This document shows positions 56,768 to 64,000 of a stretch of DNA of 64,000 bases, piece by piece. The notes below the pieces were generated by a model, which saw nothing but the letters and a program-made list of their open reading frames with translations, had not been told where the DNA came from and did not search any database. Numbering within the stretch: the first letter of the stretch is position 1; every line of letters begins with the position of its first letter. The stretch is from the NCBI RefSeq assembly GCF_001563285.1, contig NZ_CP005188.1, positions 3,167,501 to 3,231,500 on the forward strand. Reading direction: 5' to 3'. This DNA comes from Sphingobium sp. MI1205 (GTDB lineage: Bacteria; Pseudomonadota; Alphaproteobacteria; Sphingomonadales; Sphingomonadaceae). The position numbers were made by a program, and so were the translations under genes.

Positions 56768-57754
56768 TCAGGTCTCCTTCGGGTTGGGCTTGGGAAGATC
56801 GGCGAGCGAATAGGCGCCGGTGTCGGGATCGAGGCCGGCGACGCGCGCGATGGTCGAGACACGGCGATCGATGCCGCGCCCGGAGATGAAGACGATGATG
56901 TCGATAGCCTCGGCGATCAGCTGGCGCGGCACGGTGACGACCGCTTCCTGGACCAACTGTTCGATGCGGTAGAGCGACGCGATCGCGCTGTTGGCATGCA
57001 CGGTCGCGATCCCGCCGGGATGGCCGGTGTTCCACGCCTTCAGCATGTCGAGCGCTTCCGGGCCGCGGACCTCGCCGACGACGATGCGATCGGGACGCAG
57101 GCGCATGGTCGATCGCACCAGCTCGGTCATCGACACGTGCGGTGGGCGGGTGCGCAGCGCCACCGTATCTGGCAGCGGGCATTGCAACTCGCGCGTGTCC
57201 TCGATGAGGATCACGCGACTGTCGACCCATGCCATCTCGGCGAGCAGCGCGTTGGCGAGGGTAGTCTTGCCCGAGCTGGTGCCGCCGGCGACAAGGATGT
57301 TATAGCGCTGGGTGACGGCGGCGCGCAGCGCGTCGACCTGAACCTCCGACATGAGCCCATCGGCGATGTAGTCGTCGAGCGTGTGCAGCTTCTGCGCAGG
57401 CTTGCGGATCGAGAAGCAGGGCGCGGACGAAACCGGCGGCAATACGCCTTCGAAGCGCTCGCCAGCGCGGCCCTCGATGTGCGGCGGCAGCTCGGCCGAA
57501 ATGATCGGGTGCTCGGCATGGACTTCGGCCCGGGCATGGCTCGCGACGAGCCGAATTATCCGCTCGACCTGTTCGGGTCCGATGCGAACCTCGGTATCGG
57601 TGCGGCCTTCGCCAAGACGATCGAGCCGCAGCGCGCCGTCAGGGTTGACCATGATCTCGATGACCAGCGGGTCGCGCATCGCGGCGGCGATGTCGCTGCC
57701 AAGGGCCGTAATCAGCATCCGACGACGGCGTTCAGCGGAAAGCCCGGCGCTCAT
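56768..57754 (-). CDS. trbB: Conjugal transfer ATPase TrbB (VirB11-like)
   Basis: A 328-residue hexameric secretion ATPase of the VirB11 family. Walker A GGTSSGKT lies at residues 157-164; the Asp box (ILIEDTREL) and the Walker B/His region (RPDRIVVGEVRGPEALDMLK and TGHPGGIATVHANS) follow. It drives pilus assembly and substrate passage with TrbE. It starts inside the stop of the CopG-type gene (ATGA overlap). Confidence 0.97.
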   Translation of the reverse strand: MSAGLSAERRRRMLITALGSDIAAAMRDPLVIEIMVNPDGALRLDRLGEGRTDTEVRIGPEQVERIIRLVASHARAEVHAEHPIISAELPPHIEGRAGERFEGVLPPVSSAPCFSIRKPAQKLHTLDDYIADGLMSEVQVDALRAAVTQRYNILVAGGTSSGKTTLANALLAEMAWVDSRVILIEDTRELQCPLPDTVALRTRPPHVSMTELVRSTMRLRPDRIVVGEVRGPEALDMLKAWNTGHPGGIATVHANSAIASLYRIEQLVQEAVVTVPRQLIAEAIDIIVFISGRGIDRRVSTIARVAGLDPDTGAYSLADLPKPNPKET

Positions 57755-58152
57755 TCGCCATCCACCGACGAGGCAGTTAGCGTGCGCCGCCCGGTAGAGA
57801 CCTGCCTTCCGACTTGCGTCACGAAGGCTTCGAACCTCTTGGCGCCGAGCGCTCGGCCCGCTTGGTCGTTCTCGGCGAGCGGCGTCTGGATCGCGAGTTC
57901 GAACCGAATGAACAGCGCCAGCGTCTCAAGGATCACATAGGCGTCGCGGTCAACCCGGCCGATTGCTTGCGTCAGTCGGTCGAGGCGGATCGCGAACCGA
58001 TCCTCCAGCTCCGAAGTACCCCGGCGATTGAGCCAGGCGGTGACTGCATCGACGAGGATCGCCGACTTGCTGGCGCCGGGCTTGGCAGCGAGCGCCTCCA
58101 GCCGATCGGACAATGTCTTGGGCAGGAACAGCTGGTGGCGGACCTTCTCCAT
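57751..58152 (-). CDS. CopG/ribbon-helix-helix-type protein
   Basis: A 133-residue protein whose N-terminus (RHQLFLPKTLSDRLEALAA, then SKSAILVDAVTAWLNRRG) has the beta-strand-helix-helix layout of ribbon-helix-helix DNA-binding proteins. The remaining 80 residues are helical (AIRLDRLTQAIGRVDRDAYV). It lies between traG and trbB, two bases after the traG stop and overlapping trbB. I think it regulates the transfer operon or acts at the origin of transfer, as similar small RHH proteins do, but this is inferred. Confidence 0.83.
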   Translation of the reverse strand: MEKVRHQLFLPKTLSDRLEALAAKPGASKSAILVDAVTAWLNRRGTSELEDRFAIRLDRLTQAIGRVDRDAYVILETLALFIRFELAIQTPLAENDQAGRALGAKRFEAFVTQVGRQVSTGRRTLTASSVDGE

Positions 58153-58154
58153 GG

Positions 58155-60197
58155 TCAGAACCCCAGCTGCAGGTCGTCGGGGCGACCGGACGCGGCGTCG
58201 AGGCCATAGACCGTGCGCGCGGCGCCGAGCGCCTGGACCCGGCCCATGGCGCGCCGCTCGGCGGCCTGGTCTCCATCGTCCTCGCCGAGGCCGAGGGGGT
58301 CAGCGATCTCGGCATCGACGACGACTGCCAGTTCGACCTCGTGCGCAGGATGCCGTGCCTGCTCAAGACCGCCCGCATCCGCTCCCTCATCGGCATCGTT
58401 GCCGGCGGAGAGGCGCATGTCTGCGCCGCGCACCTGTCCCGCCCAGTCATCCGAGCGCGCGGCCGGGAGATCGCGGTAGCCATCGTTATCCAATGTCGGT
58501 GCCGGCAGCAGGCGCTCATTGAACCGGCGATCCTCATAGTAGCGCAGCTTCTTCGCGCGGATCGGGGGATGCCCCGAGATCAGGACCAGCCCGTCCGTGG
58601 GCGCGAGTTGCATCACCTCGCCGGGCGTCAGGAGCGCACGCGCGGTCTCCTGCCGACTGACCATGACATGCGCGAGCCAAGGTGCGAGCCGGTGGCCCGC
58701 ATAGTTGCGCATTGCGCGCTGCTCGGTCGCTGTCCCGAGCGCATCTGAAATGCGCTTGGCAGTTCGCTCGTCGTTGGTCGCGAACGCGATGCGGACATGG
58801 CAGTTGTCGAGAATGGCGTTGTGCTCGCCATAGGCCTTCTCGATCTGGTTAAGGCTCTGCGCGATCAGGAAGACGCGCACGCCATAGCCCGCGAGGAAGG
58901 CAAGGCTGGTCTCGAAGAAGTCGAGCCGGCCCAGCGCCGGGAACTCGTCGAGCATCATCAGCAGGCGGTGGCGGCCCTTTACTGCCTCGCCGTCCGTGCC
59001 GACGCCGTGCAGTTCCTCGGTCAGACGGCGGCCGATCTGGTTGAGGATGAGGCGAACCAGCGGCTTGGTGCGGCTGATGTCGGATGGCGGCACGACGAGG
59101 TAGAGCGAGACCGGATGAGCAGCCTCGACGAGATCGACGATGCGCCAGTCGGATGCGGCGGTGACCGCTGCCACGGTCGGGTCGCGGTAGAGCCCGAGGA
59201 ACGACATGGCGGTCGACAGCACGCCGGAGCGTTCGTTCTCGCTCTTGTTCAGTAGTTCGCGTGCAGCCGAGGCCACGACGGGATGGACCAGTGGCGCGTC
59301 CTCGGTGCCCAAGTGATTGGTCGTCATCATTCGGCGGAGCGTCGCAGCGAAGCTGCGCTGCGGGTCGGACAAGAAGGTCGCTACGCGGGCAAGCGTCTTT
59401 TCTTCCTCGGCATAGAGGACATGGAGGATCGCGCCGACCAGCAGCGAATGGCTGGTCTTTTCCCAATGGTTGCGACGTTCGAGTGCTCCCTCGGGATCGA
59501 CGAGGATGTCGGCGATATTCTGGACGTCCCGGACTTCGTTGACGCCGCGCCGCACTTCGACCAGCGGGTTGTATCGGGCCGAGCGGGCGTCCGTCGGATT
59601 GAACAGCAGGCAGTACGAGAATCGCGCGCGCCAGCCAGCCGTCAGCTGCCAGTTCTCGCCCTTGATGTCGTGGACGACGGTCGAGCCCGTCCAGGACAGC
59701 AGGGTGGGAATGACCAGGCCGACGCCCTTGCCCGACCGGGTCGGCGCGAACGCCATGACATGCTCGGGACCGTCGTGGCGCAAGTCATCGCGACCGATCT
59801 TGCCGAGCACGACGCCGCGCTGCTCGAGAAGCCCGGCACCCTTGATGTCCCTGTGCGTCGCCCAGCGAGCAGAGCCATAGGTCGTCAGGTTGTTGGATTG
59901 GCGTGCGCGCCACACCGAACCGAAGATCGCGGCTCCGCAGCCGACAAATCCGCCGGTAGCAGCGATGACGCCTGCCTCACCGAAGACCACCGGCGCGTAG
60001 GCGTCGAAGTGATACCACCAGGGAAACAGTGACCATGGATGGTAAACCGGCTGGCCGAAGGCAAAGAACCACGGTGCGCCAAGTTCCGCTTGGTAGCCGA
60101 GGCTCGCTGCGGCCCACTGCGTGCCAATCCACACGCTTGCGATGATGATCGCCAGCACCACGAAGATTTGGCCGATGAGCAGTTTTGTCGGGGTCAT
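58155..60197 (-). CDS. traG: Type IV coupling protein TraG (VirD4-like)
   Basis: A 680-residue inner-membrane ATPase that recruits the relaxase-DNA complex to the secretion channel. Two N-terminal membrane helices (residues 8-30 and 70-95) are followed by a cytoplasmic motor domain with Walker A APTRSGKG (151-158) and Walker B LLMMLDEF (412-419). It is complete, so transfer of a relaxase encoded elsewhere is conceivable. It is first in the operon, with its ATG at 60197. Upstream lies 328 bases without a recognised gene. Confidence 0.95.
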   Translation of the reverse strand: MTPTKLLIGQIFVVLAIIIASVWIGTQWAAASLGYQAELGAPWFFAFGQPVYHPWSLFPWWYHFDAYAPVVFGEAGVIAATGGFVGCGAAIFGSVWRARQSNNLTTYGSARWATHRDIKGAGLLEQRGVVLGKIGRDDLRHDGPEHVMAFAPTRSGKGVGLVIPTLLSWTGSTVVHDIKGENWQLTAGWRARFSYCLLFNPTDARSARYNPLVEVRRGVNEVRDVQNIADILVDPEGALERRNHWEKTSHSLLVGAILHVLYAEEEKTLARVATFLSDPQRSFAATLRRMMTTNHLGTEDAPLVHPVVASAARELLNKSENERSGVLSTAMSFLGLYRDPTVAAVTAASDWRIVDLVEAAHPVSLYLVVPPSDISRTKPLVRLILNQIGRRLTEELHGVGTDGEAVKGRHRLLMMLDEFPALGRLDFFETSLAFLAGYGVRVFLIAQSLNQIEKAYGEHNAILDNCHVRIAFATNDERTAKRISDALGTATEQRAMRNYAGHRLAPWLAHVMVSRQETARALLTPGEVMQLAPTDGLVLISGHPPIRAKKLRYYEDRRFNERLLPAPTLDNDGYRDLPAARSDDWAGQVRGADMRLSAGNDADEGADAGGLEQARHPAHEVELAVVVDAEIADPLGLGEDDGDQAAERRAMGRVQALGAARTVYGLDAASGRPDDLQLGF

Positions 60198-60525
60198 GCG
60201 GGTCTCCACCCACGTCAACAAGATGTTGTCGGGCGGAATCAGAATCCCAGATTTAGGGCTTGCGCGTCAGACACTCTCTGGTGCCTCAAGACACCTATCA
60301 AGTGCATGTCGAGACGGCACGCAGGATGCGGGACGCTAGCCGTCGAAAGTGTCCAGTCAAGCATCATCGCAAAACGCCACGCTCTCGTCGCTCCTAACGG
60401 GCGCACTGTTGAACTTGGGGGACGCGCGCTGGACCGTAGCGAGGGATTTGGCCCCAGCTTGTCATAGCGGTTAAACGCTGCGGAATTGTTCAGCTTCGAC
60501 AGCCATCGCTTAGAGCGCTTTCTGT
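60198..60525. other. Leader region of the transfer operon, no gene seen
   Basis: No supported reading frame is present between the traG start and the end of the IS630 remnant. The operon promoter is presumably here, but I could not assign boxes with confidence. A short five-base inverted repeat (CAACA / TGTTG) lies at 60216-60228, close to the traG start. Confidence 0.4.
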
Positions 60526-60929
60526 TTAATCCGGATCATTACCACAGGCGCTGAAGTAGTTTGCGCACTCTTGAGGCTGAAAGAGATCGACCGACTTGCC
60601 GATGATCGACCAAAGACCGGAGACAGTGCGCTCGTATGCCTTGCGGATCATCGCCTAGGCGGGCGAAGGCCCTTTCTATGGGATTGAGGCCTGGTGGTAG
60701 GGCGGCAGGCACCAGCCGCTTCGATCAGCGTGCGGACGGTGACGCGCTTGTGGCTGGACAGGTTGTCGATGATTACCACGTCGCCGGGCTTGAGGTCGGG
60801 CGCCAGAACCTTGTTGACATAAGCCTCGAACAGGTTGCCATTGATAGGGCCTTCGAGCACCATGGGCGCGACCATGCCGGTCACGCGCAGCCCGGCAACC
60901 AGGTGATCGTCATTTTGAGGAACAGCCAC
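60526..60929 (-). pseudogene. IS630-family transposase, truncated and frameshifted
   Basis: The minus strand reads VAGLRVTGMVAPMVLEGPIN, then VLAPDLKPGDVVIIDNLSSH, in one frame. After a small deletion (LPPGLNPIERAFAR instead of the usual LPPYSPDLNPIE) and a frame change, it reads SIIGKSVDLFQPQECANYFS and ends at a TAA at 60526. These are the second and third catalytic blocks of IS630/Tc1-type transposases. The N-terminal half is missing: an in-frame TAG lies directly before the GTG at 60929. A TA dinucleotide at 60511-60512, just past the gene end, fits the family's target site. It is a decayed remnant and cannot move by itself. Confidence 0.8.
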
Positions 60930-61153
60930 CTAACTCGGCTATTCTTGAAATCCCTCTGCACGATGGGAACGAAACGAAAAGGGCCGATGCCAGCAGGCCC
61001 GAACCCAGCGCCACAATTGCAATCCCTGCCCGGTGGCTCAATTCGAAGCCGCTATCAGGCGGGAGATTGAAGGCACCATGATCGCCGTCAGGCCAAAGCC
61101 CAGAAAAAATGACGAGCGCCGATTCCGGACCGCCTGAGGCTGGCGGGAGCAAA
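60930..61153. other. Spacer between two insertion-sequence remnants
   Basis: No supported gene. The minus strand can be read in two frames with hydrophobic stretches (VRNRRSSFFLGFGLTAIMVP), possibly the debris of a membrane protein gene, but neither frame is convincing. Confidence 0.35.
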
Positions 61154-61329
61154 TGACGTGCTCCCCTGAAACTCCTCCAGTTTGAGGTAGAGTCCGCCTT
61201 CGTGAGGAGACGGACGTGAAGAAGAGCAGGTTCACCGAGGAGCAGATCATTGCGATCCTGCGGGAGCAGGAGGCGGGGATGAAGACCGCCGATGTGTGCC
61301 GCAAGCACGGGATCAGTAGCCCGACCTTC
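61154..61329 (+). mobile_element. IS3-family element, left end only
   Basis: The segment starts with a TGACGTGCTCCCC terminus of the sort found at IS3-family ends and holds the beginning of orfA. It is cut at 61329, where the IS66 end begins, so the rest was either displaced beyond the IS66 element or lost. The outer boundary is approximate. Confidence 0.65.
61216..61329 (+). pseudogene. IS3-family transposase OrfA, 5' fragment
   Basis: Thirty-eight codons from a GTG start read KKSRFTEEQIIAILREQEAG, then MKTADVCRKHGISSPTF, the N-terminal helix-turn-helix of IS3-family OrfA. The frame then runs into the IS66 terminus and stops at 61356. GAGGAG lies upstream. The interruption shows that the IS66 element arrived after the IS3 element. 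Confidence 0.85.
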
Positions 61330-61365
61330 GTAAGCGCCGACGGAAGGCGGCGTTGACGCGGCCTT

Positions 61366-61959
61366 TCAGGCTTTCCGGCGTGTCCGTGGCGCCCATTTTT
61401 TCGCGAGCGCTTCCAGCCTTGCCTCGATCAGGGGGATGTCGGGCTGGGCGTTGGGATCATGGTCGTCGCCGAGGGTATCTAGCGCCTCTTCGTAATATTC
61501 ATGATGTGGGTCGCCGAGCGCTTCGAGCTTTTCGGCGTAACCCCATGGGCCGCCACAGTCCTCTGGCGGCCGCATACCTACTGCATCGAGGATGAGCGGA
61601 TATGTCAGGTGCGGGCTGGCCGTGCTGATGCGCTCGATCTTGACGCTATGCTCCCAGGCATCGCCAAAGTCATAGAGATATCGGAAGGTCTTGCGCCTCG
61701 TATCCGCCAGGACCTGGGCGAGAGTGGCCTTACGGGCGTCGAGCGGCCCGTCGAAGCCATATTCAGGATCAGGGATGCCAAAGCCGGTCTGCCCGAAGCT
61801 CATTTCCCACAGGTGAGAGTCCGTCCAGGAGAAGGCGGTCTGGATGACGGTGTGCAGACGGTCGAGCCGGATATTGAGCGGCACCTCCAGCGTTCGGCTG
61901 ACGGCCGGCGTGACATCGTCCAGCGTAATCTTCATCCGCACGACAGTGCCGTTGCTCAC
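61366..61959 (-). CDS. pRiA4b ORF-3-like passenger protein of the IS66 element
   Basis: A 197-residue protein of the plasmid pRiA4b ORF-3 / TnpR-like family: [40 protein letters not shown] and [18 protein letters not shown] are its conserved blocks. The family often appears inside IS elements or plasmids, with no proven function. The GTG start overlaps the tnpC stop (GTGA), so it is translated with the transposase. An inner ATG (61935) is also possible. Confidence 0.83.
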   Translation of the reverse strand: MSNGTVVRMKITLDDVTPAVSRTLEVPLNIRLDRLHTVIQTAFSWTDSHLWEMSFGQTGFGIPDPEYGFDGPLDARKATLAQVLADTRRKTFRYLYDFGDAWEHSVKIERISTASPHLTYPLILDAVGMRPPEDCGGPWGYAEKLEALGDPHHEYYEEALDTLGDDHDPNAQPDIPLIEARLEALAKKWAPRTRRKA

Positions 61960-63551
61960 GCAGCCTTCTCCAGATCGTTGGTCAGCCTTGATGCCTGCCA
62001 GTTCCACGGCAAGAAGTCATCGATCCGATTGATCGGGTGATCACCGATGCGCTCGATGACGTCAGTGAACCATGCCTCGGGCTCGACGCCGTTGAGCCGG
62101 CATGTGCCCGCCAGGGCGTAGAAGAGCGCGGCGGCTTCTCCCCCCTTCATGGAGCCGACGAACATCCAGTTCCGGCGCCCGAGCGCGACACCGCGCAGCG
62201 CGTTTTCCACCAGATTGTTGCTGATCTCGAGCCGACCATTATCGCAGTAACGGATCATGGCCTGCCAGCGGTTCAGCGGATAGCGACACGCACGCGCCAG
62301 ATTGCTGTCAGACGACAGGCCTCGGTTCTGGGTTTCGAGCCAGACGCGCAGCGCCTCCAGCTTCGGCACGGCCTTGATCTGGCGGATGCGTCGTCGCTCA
62401 TCGGGTGGCGCGCCCTTGATGTCGCGCTCGATGGCGAAGAGCTCGGCGATCCGCACGACCGCCTCTGCCGCGATCGGTGACGGGCTCTTGTCCAAGATGT
62501 CCGTAAATTTCCGGCGCGCGTGGCTCCAGCATCCCACTTCGACGATATCCCTGGGCGCCTTGGTCTTGGGGTCACGGTAAAGTGCGTTGTACCCGGCAAA
62601 GCCGTCTGCCTGTAGATACCCCCGATAGTCGGCGAGATGTTCCGCCGGATGCGCTCCGCCGCGATCGGCGCTGAAGCGGAAGACCACGGCAGGCGGGCTC
62701 ATGTCACCGCTTGAGCGATCATCACGCAGATATACCCAGAAGTGCCCGGTCCGGCTGCCATCGCCATTGCCCAGCAGCGTGACCGGCGTGTCGTCACCGT
62801 GGATCTTGGCGGCTTCCCGGATATAGGCGAACAGCCGCTCACCCAGCGGCGCCAGCAGCCATGCCAGTTTTCGGGCCCAGCGGCTCATCACGTCCCGATC
62901 GATGTGGAGTCCCACGCGGCGGAAGATCACTGACTGCCGATGCCAGGGTTGATGATCGACAAAGCGATTGACGACGAGATGGGCCAGCAAGGCGCTGCTC
63001 GCCATCACCTTGGGGAGCGGCAGATCGACAGCGGGGGCCTGGCGGATCTGTTCGCAGGACCGGCACACTAGTCTTGGTCGCACGTGGCGAATGACCCGGA
63101 AGCGCGCCGGGACATAGTCGAGGACCTCAGTGACAGCCTCGTCGATCTGTGCTGACGGCCCGTTACAACCGGCACTGCACGGGCTGGGCTGATGATCAAC
63201 CGTCTGACGCGGAAAGTGTGCGGGAAGCGGAACACGGCCGCCGGATTTGCGGGCCGATTTCGCCACAGGCGGTGCCGCCACCTCATCGTTGGCGGGTTCT
63301 GGTACCTCGACCTCCTCGAACATCAGCCGCAGCTGGGCGATATCCATTTTCTCGGAGCTACGACCGAACTGGACGCGCAGCAGCCGCGCGACGCGATGCT
63401 CGAGCTTTTCGATCCGCAAGGTCTGGGCTTTGACGGTTGCTCTCGTTGCCGTCAGTTCGGCCCGTTCCTGCGCCATGACATCGGCCATCTCCAGCAGCAT
63501 TTTCTGCAGGAGGACCGGGTCAGTGGGAAGGCGATCAAGGGCGAACCGCAT
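61956..63551 (-). CDS. tnpC: IS66 transposase TnpC
   Basis: A 531-residue DDE transposase. N-terminal leucine-rich coiled coil (residues 12-60), a zinc-binding pair of CxxxC and CxxC (Cys125/129, Cys163/166), and the catalytic domain with Asp254 (IHGDDTPV), Asp316 ([10 protein letters not shown]) and Glu449 (NLVENALRG). All key residues are intact. The start lies 67 bases after tnpB, behind a stem-loop at 63577-63607. Confidence 0.95.
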   Translation of the reverse strand: MRFALDRLPTDPVLLQKMLLEMADVMAQERAELTATRATVKAQTLRIEKLEHRVARLLRVQFGRSSEKMDIAQLRLMFEEVEVPEPANDEVAAPPVAKSARKSGGRVPLPAHFPRQTVDHQPSPCSAGCNGPSAQIDEAVTEVLDYVPARFRVIRHVRPRLVCRSCEQIRQAPAVDLPLPKVMASSALLAHLVVNRFVDHQPWHRQSVIFRRVGLHIDRDVMSRWARKLAWLLAPLGERLFAYIREAAKIHGDDTPVTLLGNGDGSRTGHFWVYLRDDRSSGDMSPPAVVFRFSADRGGAHPAEHLADYRGYLQADGFAGYNALYRDPKTKAPRDIVEVGCWSHARRKFTDILDKSPSPIAAEAVVRIAELFAIERDIKGAPPDERRRIRQIKAVPKLEALRVWLETQNRGLSSDSNLARACRYPLNRWQAMIRYCDNGRLEISNNLVENALRGVALGRRNWMFVGSMKGGEAAALFYALAGTCRLNGVEPEAWFTDVIERIGDHPINRIDDFLPWNWQASRLTNDLEKAA

Positions 63552-63576
63552 GCCGCAGATAATAGCGGAAGCCCAC

Positions 63577-63607
63577 AGTAAAACCTACATAAAATGTCGG
63601 TTTTACT
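63577..63607 (-). promoter_or_regulatory. Stem-loop between tnpB and tnpC
   Basis: Perfect nine-base arms (AGTAAAACC / GGTTTTACT) enclose a 13-base loop. Its position ahead of tnpC suggests control of transposase amounts. It lacks a clean T-run, so it is not a standard terminator. Confidence 0.5.
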
Positions 63608-63618
63608 GATCATTTTCA

Positions 63619-63975
63619 CTATGCGAGGCTCGGCGTGATGACCTCGTCGTGGACGATCGCCTGCTTCCAGTTCAGGCCTTCGAGCAACATCGCAAGCTGG
63701 GCGGCCGACAGCCGCAGCGCACCCTCATGGGCACGTGGCCAAACAAACTTTCCGCGCTCAAGACGCTTCGCATACAGGCATAGCCCTGAGCCGTCCCAGA
63801 CCAAGGCCTTCAGCCTGTCGCCCCTTTTTCCGCGGAACAGGAAGACCGCGCCGGAGAATGGATCCAGCTGAAGGATATTGCGCACCTGCGCCGAGAGCCC
63901 GTCAAAGCCCTTGCGCATGTCGCACGGCGCCAGCGACAGGTAGACCTTCGTCGAAGGCGGGAACGCCAGGCTCAA
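63619..63975 (-). CDS. tnpB: IS66 accessory protein TnpB
   Basis: A 118-residue IS66 Orf2 protein, not the RNA-guided TnpB nuclease of IS200/IS605. It shows the conserved LAPCDMRKGFDGLSAQVRNI, DPFSGAVFLFRGKRGDRLKA, VWDGSGLCLYAKRLERGKFV and LSAAQLAMLLEGLNWK. It is required for IS66 transposition by an unknown mechanism. It starts with TTG, overlapping the tnpA stop (TTGA). Confidence 0.92.
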   Translation of the reverse strand: MSLAFPPSTKVYLSLAPCDMRKGFDGLSAQVRNILQLDPFSGAVFLFRGKRGDRLKALVWDGSGLCLYAKRLERGKFVWPRAHEGALRLSAAQLAMLLEGLNWKQAIVHDEVITPSLA

Positions 63976-64000
63976 TGATCCAGCTCCCGCAGGACATCGA
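63972..64000 (-). CDS. tnpA: IS66 accessory protein TnpA, 3' end
   Basis: Only the last eight codons (DVLRELDH) and the stop are in the window. Identity comes from the position directly ahead of tnpB with a TTGA overlap, the fixed IS66 order. The protein would carry a helix-turn-helix in its missing part. Confidence 0.6.

Larger units (their letters stand above)
46688..64000. mobile_element. Integrative (conjugative-type) element in tRNA-Leu, left part
   Basis: Everything from the tRNA 3' end to the window edge looks like acquired DNA: a P4-type integrase next to the tRNA, an excisionase-like HTH gene, a complete trb mating-pair operon with its traG coupling protein, and then nested insertion sequences. 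The gene order traG-trbBCDEJLFGI matches that of Tn4371-type and related proteobacterial ICEs. A relaxase, replication/partition genes and cargo are not present between the integrase and traG and, if they exist, lie beyond the insertion sequences. The right end is outside the window. Confidence 0.85.
61330..64000 (-). mobile_element. IS66-family element, right part
   Basis: The element begins with GTAAGCG at 61330, the diagnostic IS66 terminal sequence, and carries in order on the minus strand tnpA (end only), tnpB, tnpC and a passenger gene. The left end lies outside the window. IS66 elements duplicate eight bases on insertion; the eight bases before the end are CGACCTTC, so a matching copy should be found at the other side. 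Confidence 0.88.

Noticed and set aside
60910..61308. 132-codon minus-strand frame across IS remnants
   Set aside because: It runs antisense to the IS3 orfA fragment and through unrelated spacer, so it is chimeric.

Overview
The window is a GC-rich chromosomal segment of an alphaproteobacterium, most likely a member of the Sphingomonadaceae (Sphingobium/Novosphingobium/Sphingomonas group). The case rests on gene content: a large TonB-dependent receptor, a DUF2093 protein, xseA and purD divergent with touching start codons, the plant/alphaproteobacterial type of glutamate-cysteine ligase, paired DsbA-like proteins next to smc, and frequent GTG/TTG starts. The genus cannot be fixed from the sequence alone.

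Bases 1-46,600 are core chromosome. In order they hold: the end of pspF; a 3-hydroxyacyl-CoA dehydrogenase; the complete ybgC-tolQ-tolR-tolA-tolB-pal envelope operon, closed by a terminator; a MarR regulator with a palindromic operator on its start; an M16 and an M28 peptidase; clpB; a TonB-dependent receptor; xseA back-to-back with purD; a small-molecule and repair block (CysQ-like phosphatase, pmbA, nudC, mutY); dciA-like, two DsbA-like thiol oxidoreductases and smc; a phospholipase-D protein with ubiA; rsmE and gshA; an unusual ICMT-like membrane protein; ruvA-ruvB; an acyl-CoA synthetase; gloA-gloB; and a SIMPL protein, a TPR protein and an alpha/beta hydrolase. Two palindromic intergenic repeats sit in the tolQ-tolR gap and in the ubiA/rsmE divergent promoter region.

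At 46,601 an intact tRNA-Leu(CAG) is followed by a P4-type tyrosine integrase. This marks the left end of an integrative element that runs to the right edge of the window. The element carries a full set of mating-pair genes on the minus strand (traG, a CopG/RHH gene, trbB-C-D-E-J-L-F-G-I), then a DUF2274 gene and an excisionase-like HTH gene that converge on the integrase. Most junctions overlap or abut, so it reads as one operon. The only real gap, trbJ-trbL, holds two tandem hairpins. No relaxase, partition or cargo gene is visible.

From 60,200 to the end the element is broken up by insertion sequences: a decayed IS630-family transposase, the left end of an IS3-family element, and an IS66-family element inserted inside the IS3 orfA. 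The IS66 right end begins GTAAGCG at 61,330. It carries tnpC, tnpB, the end of tnpA and a translationally coupled pRiA4b ORF-3-like passenger. I see no CRISPR array, rRNA, defence system or biosynthetic cluster. The least explained items are the DUF2274/HTH pair next to the integrase, the trbJ-trbL hairpins, the island-supplied terminator behind tRNA-Leu, the twin CSHC DsbA-like proteins and the ICMT-like membrane protein.
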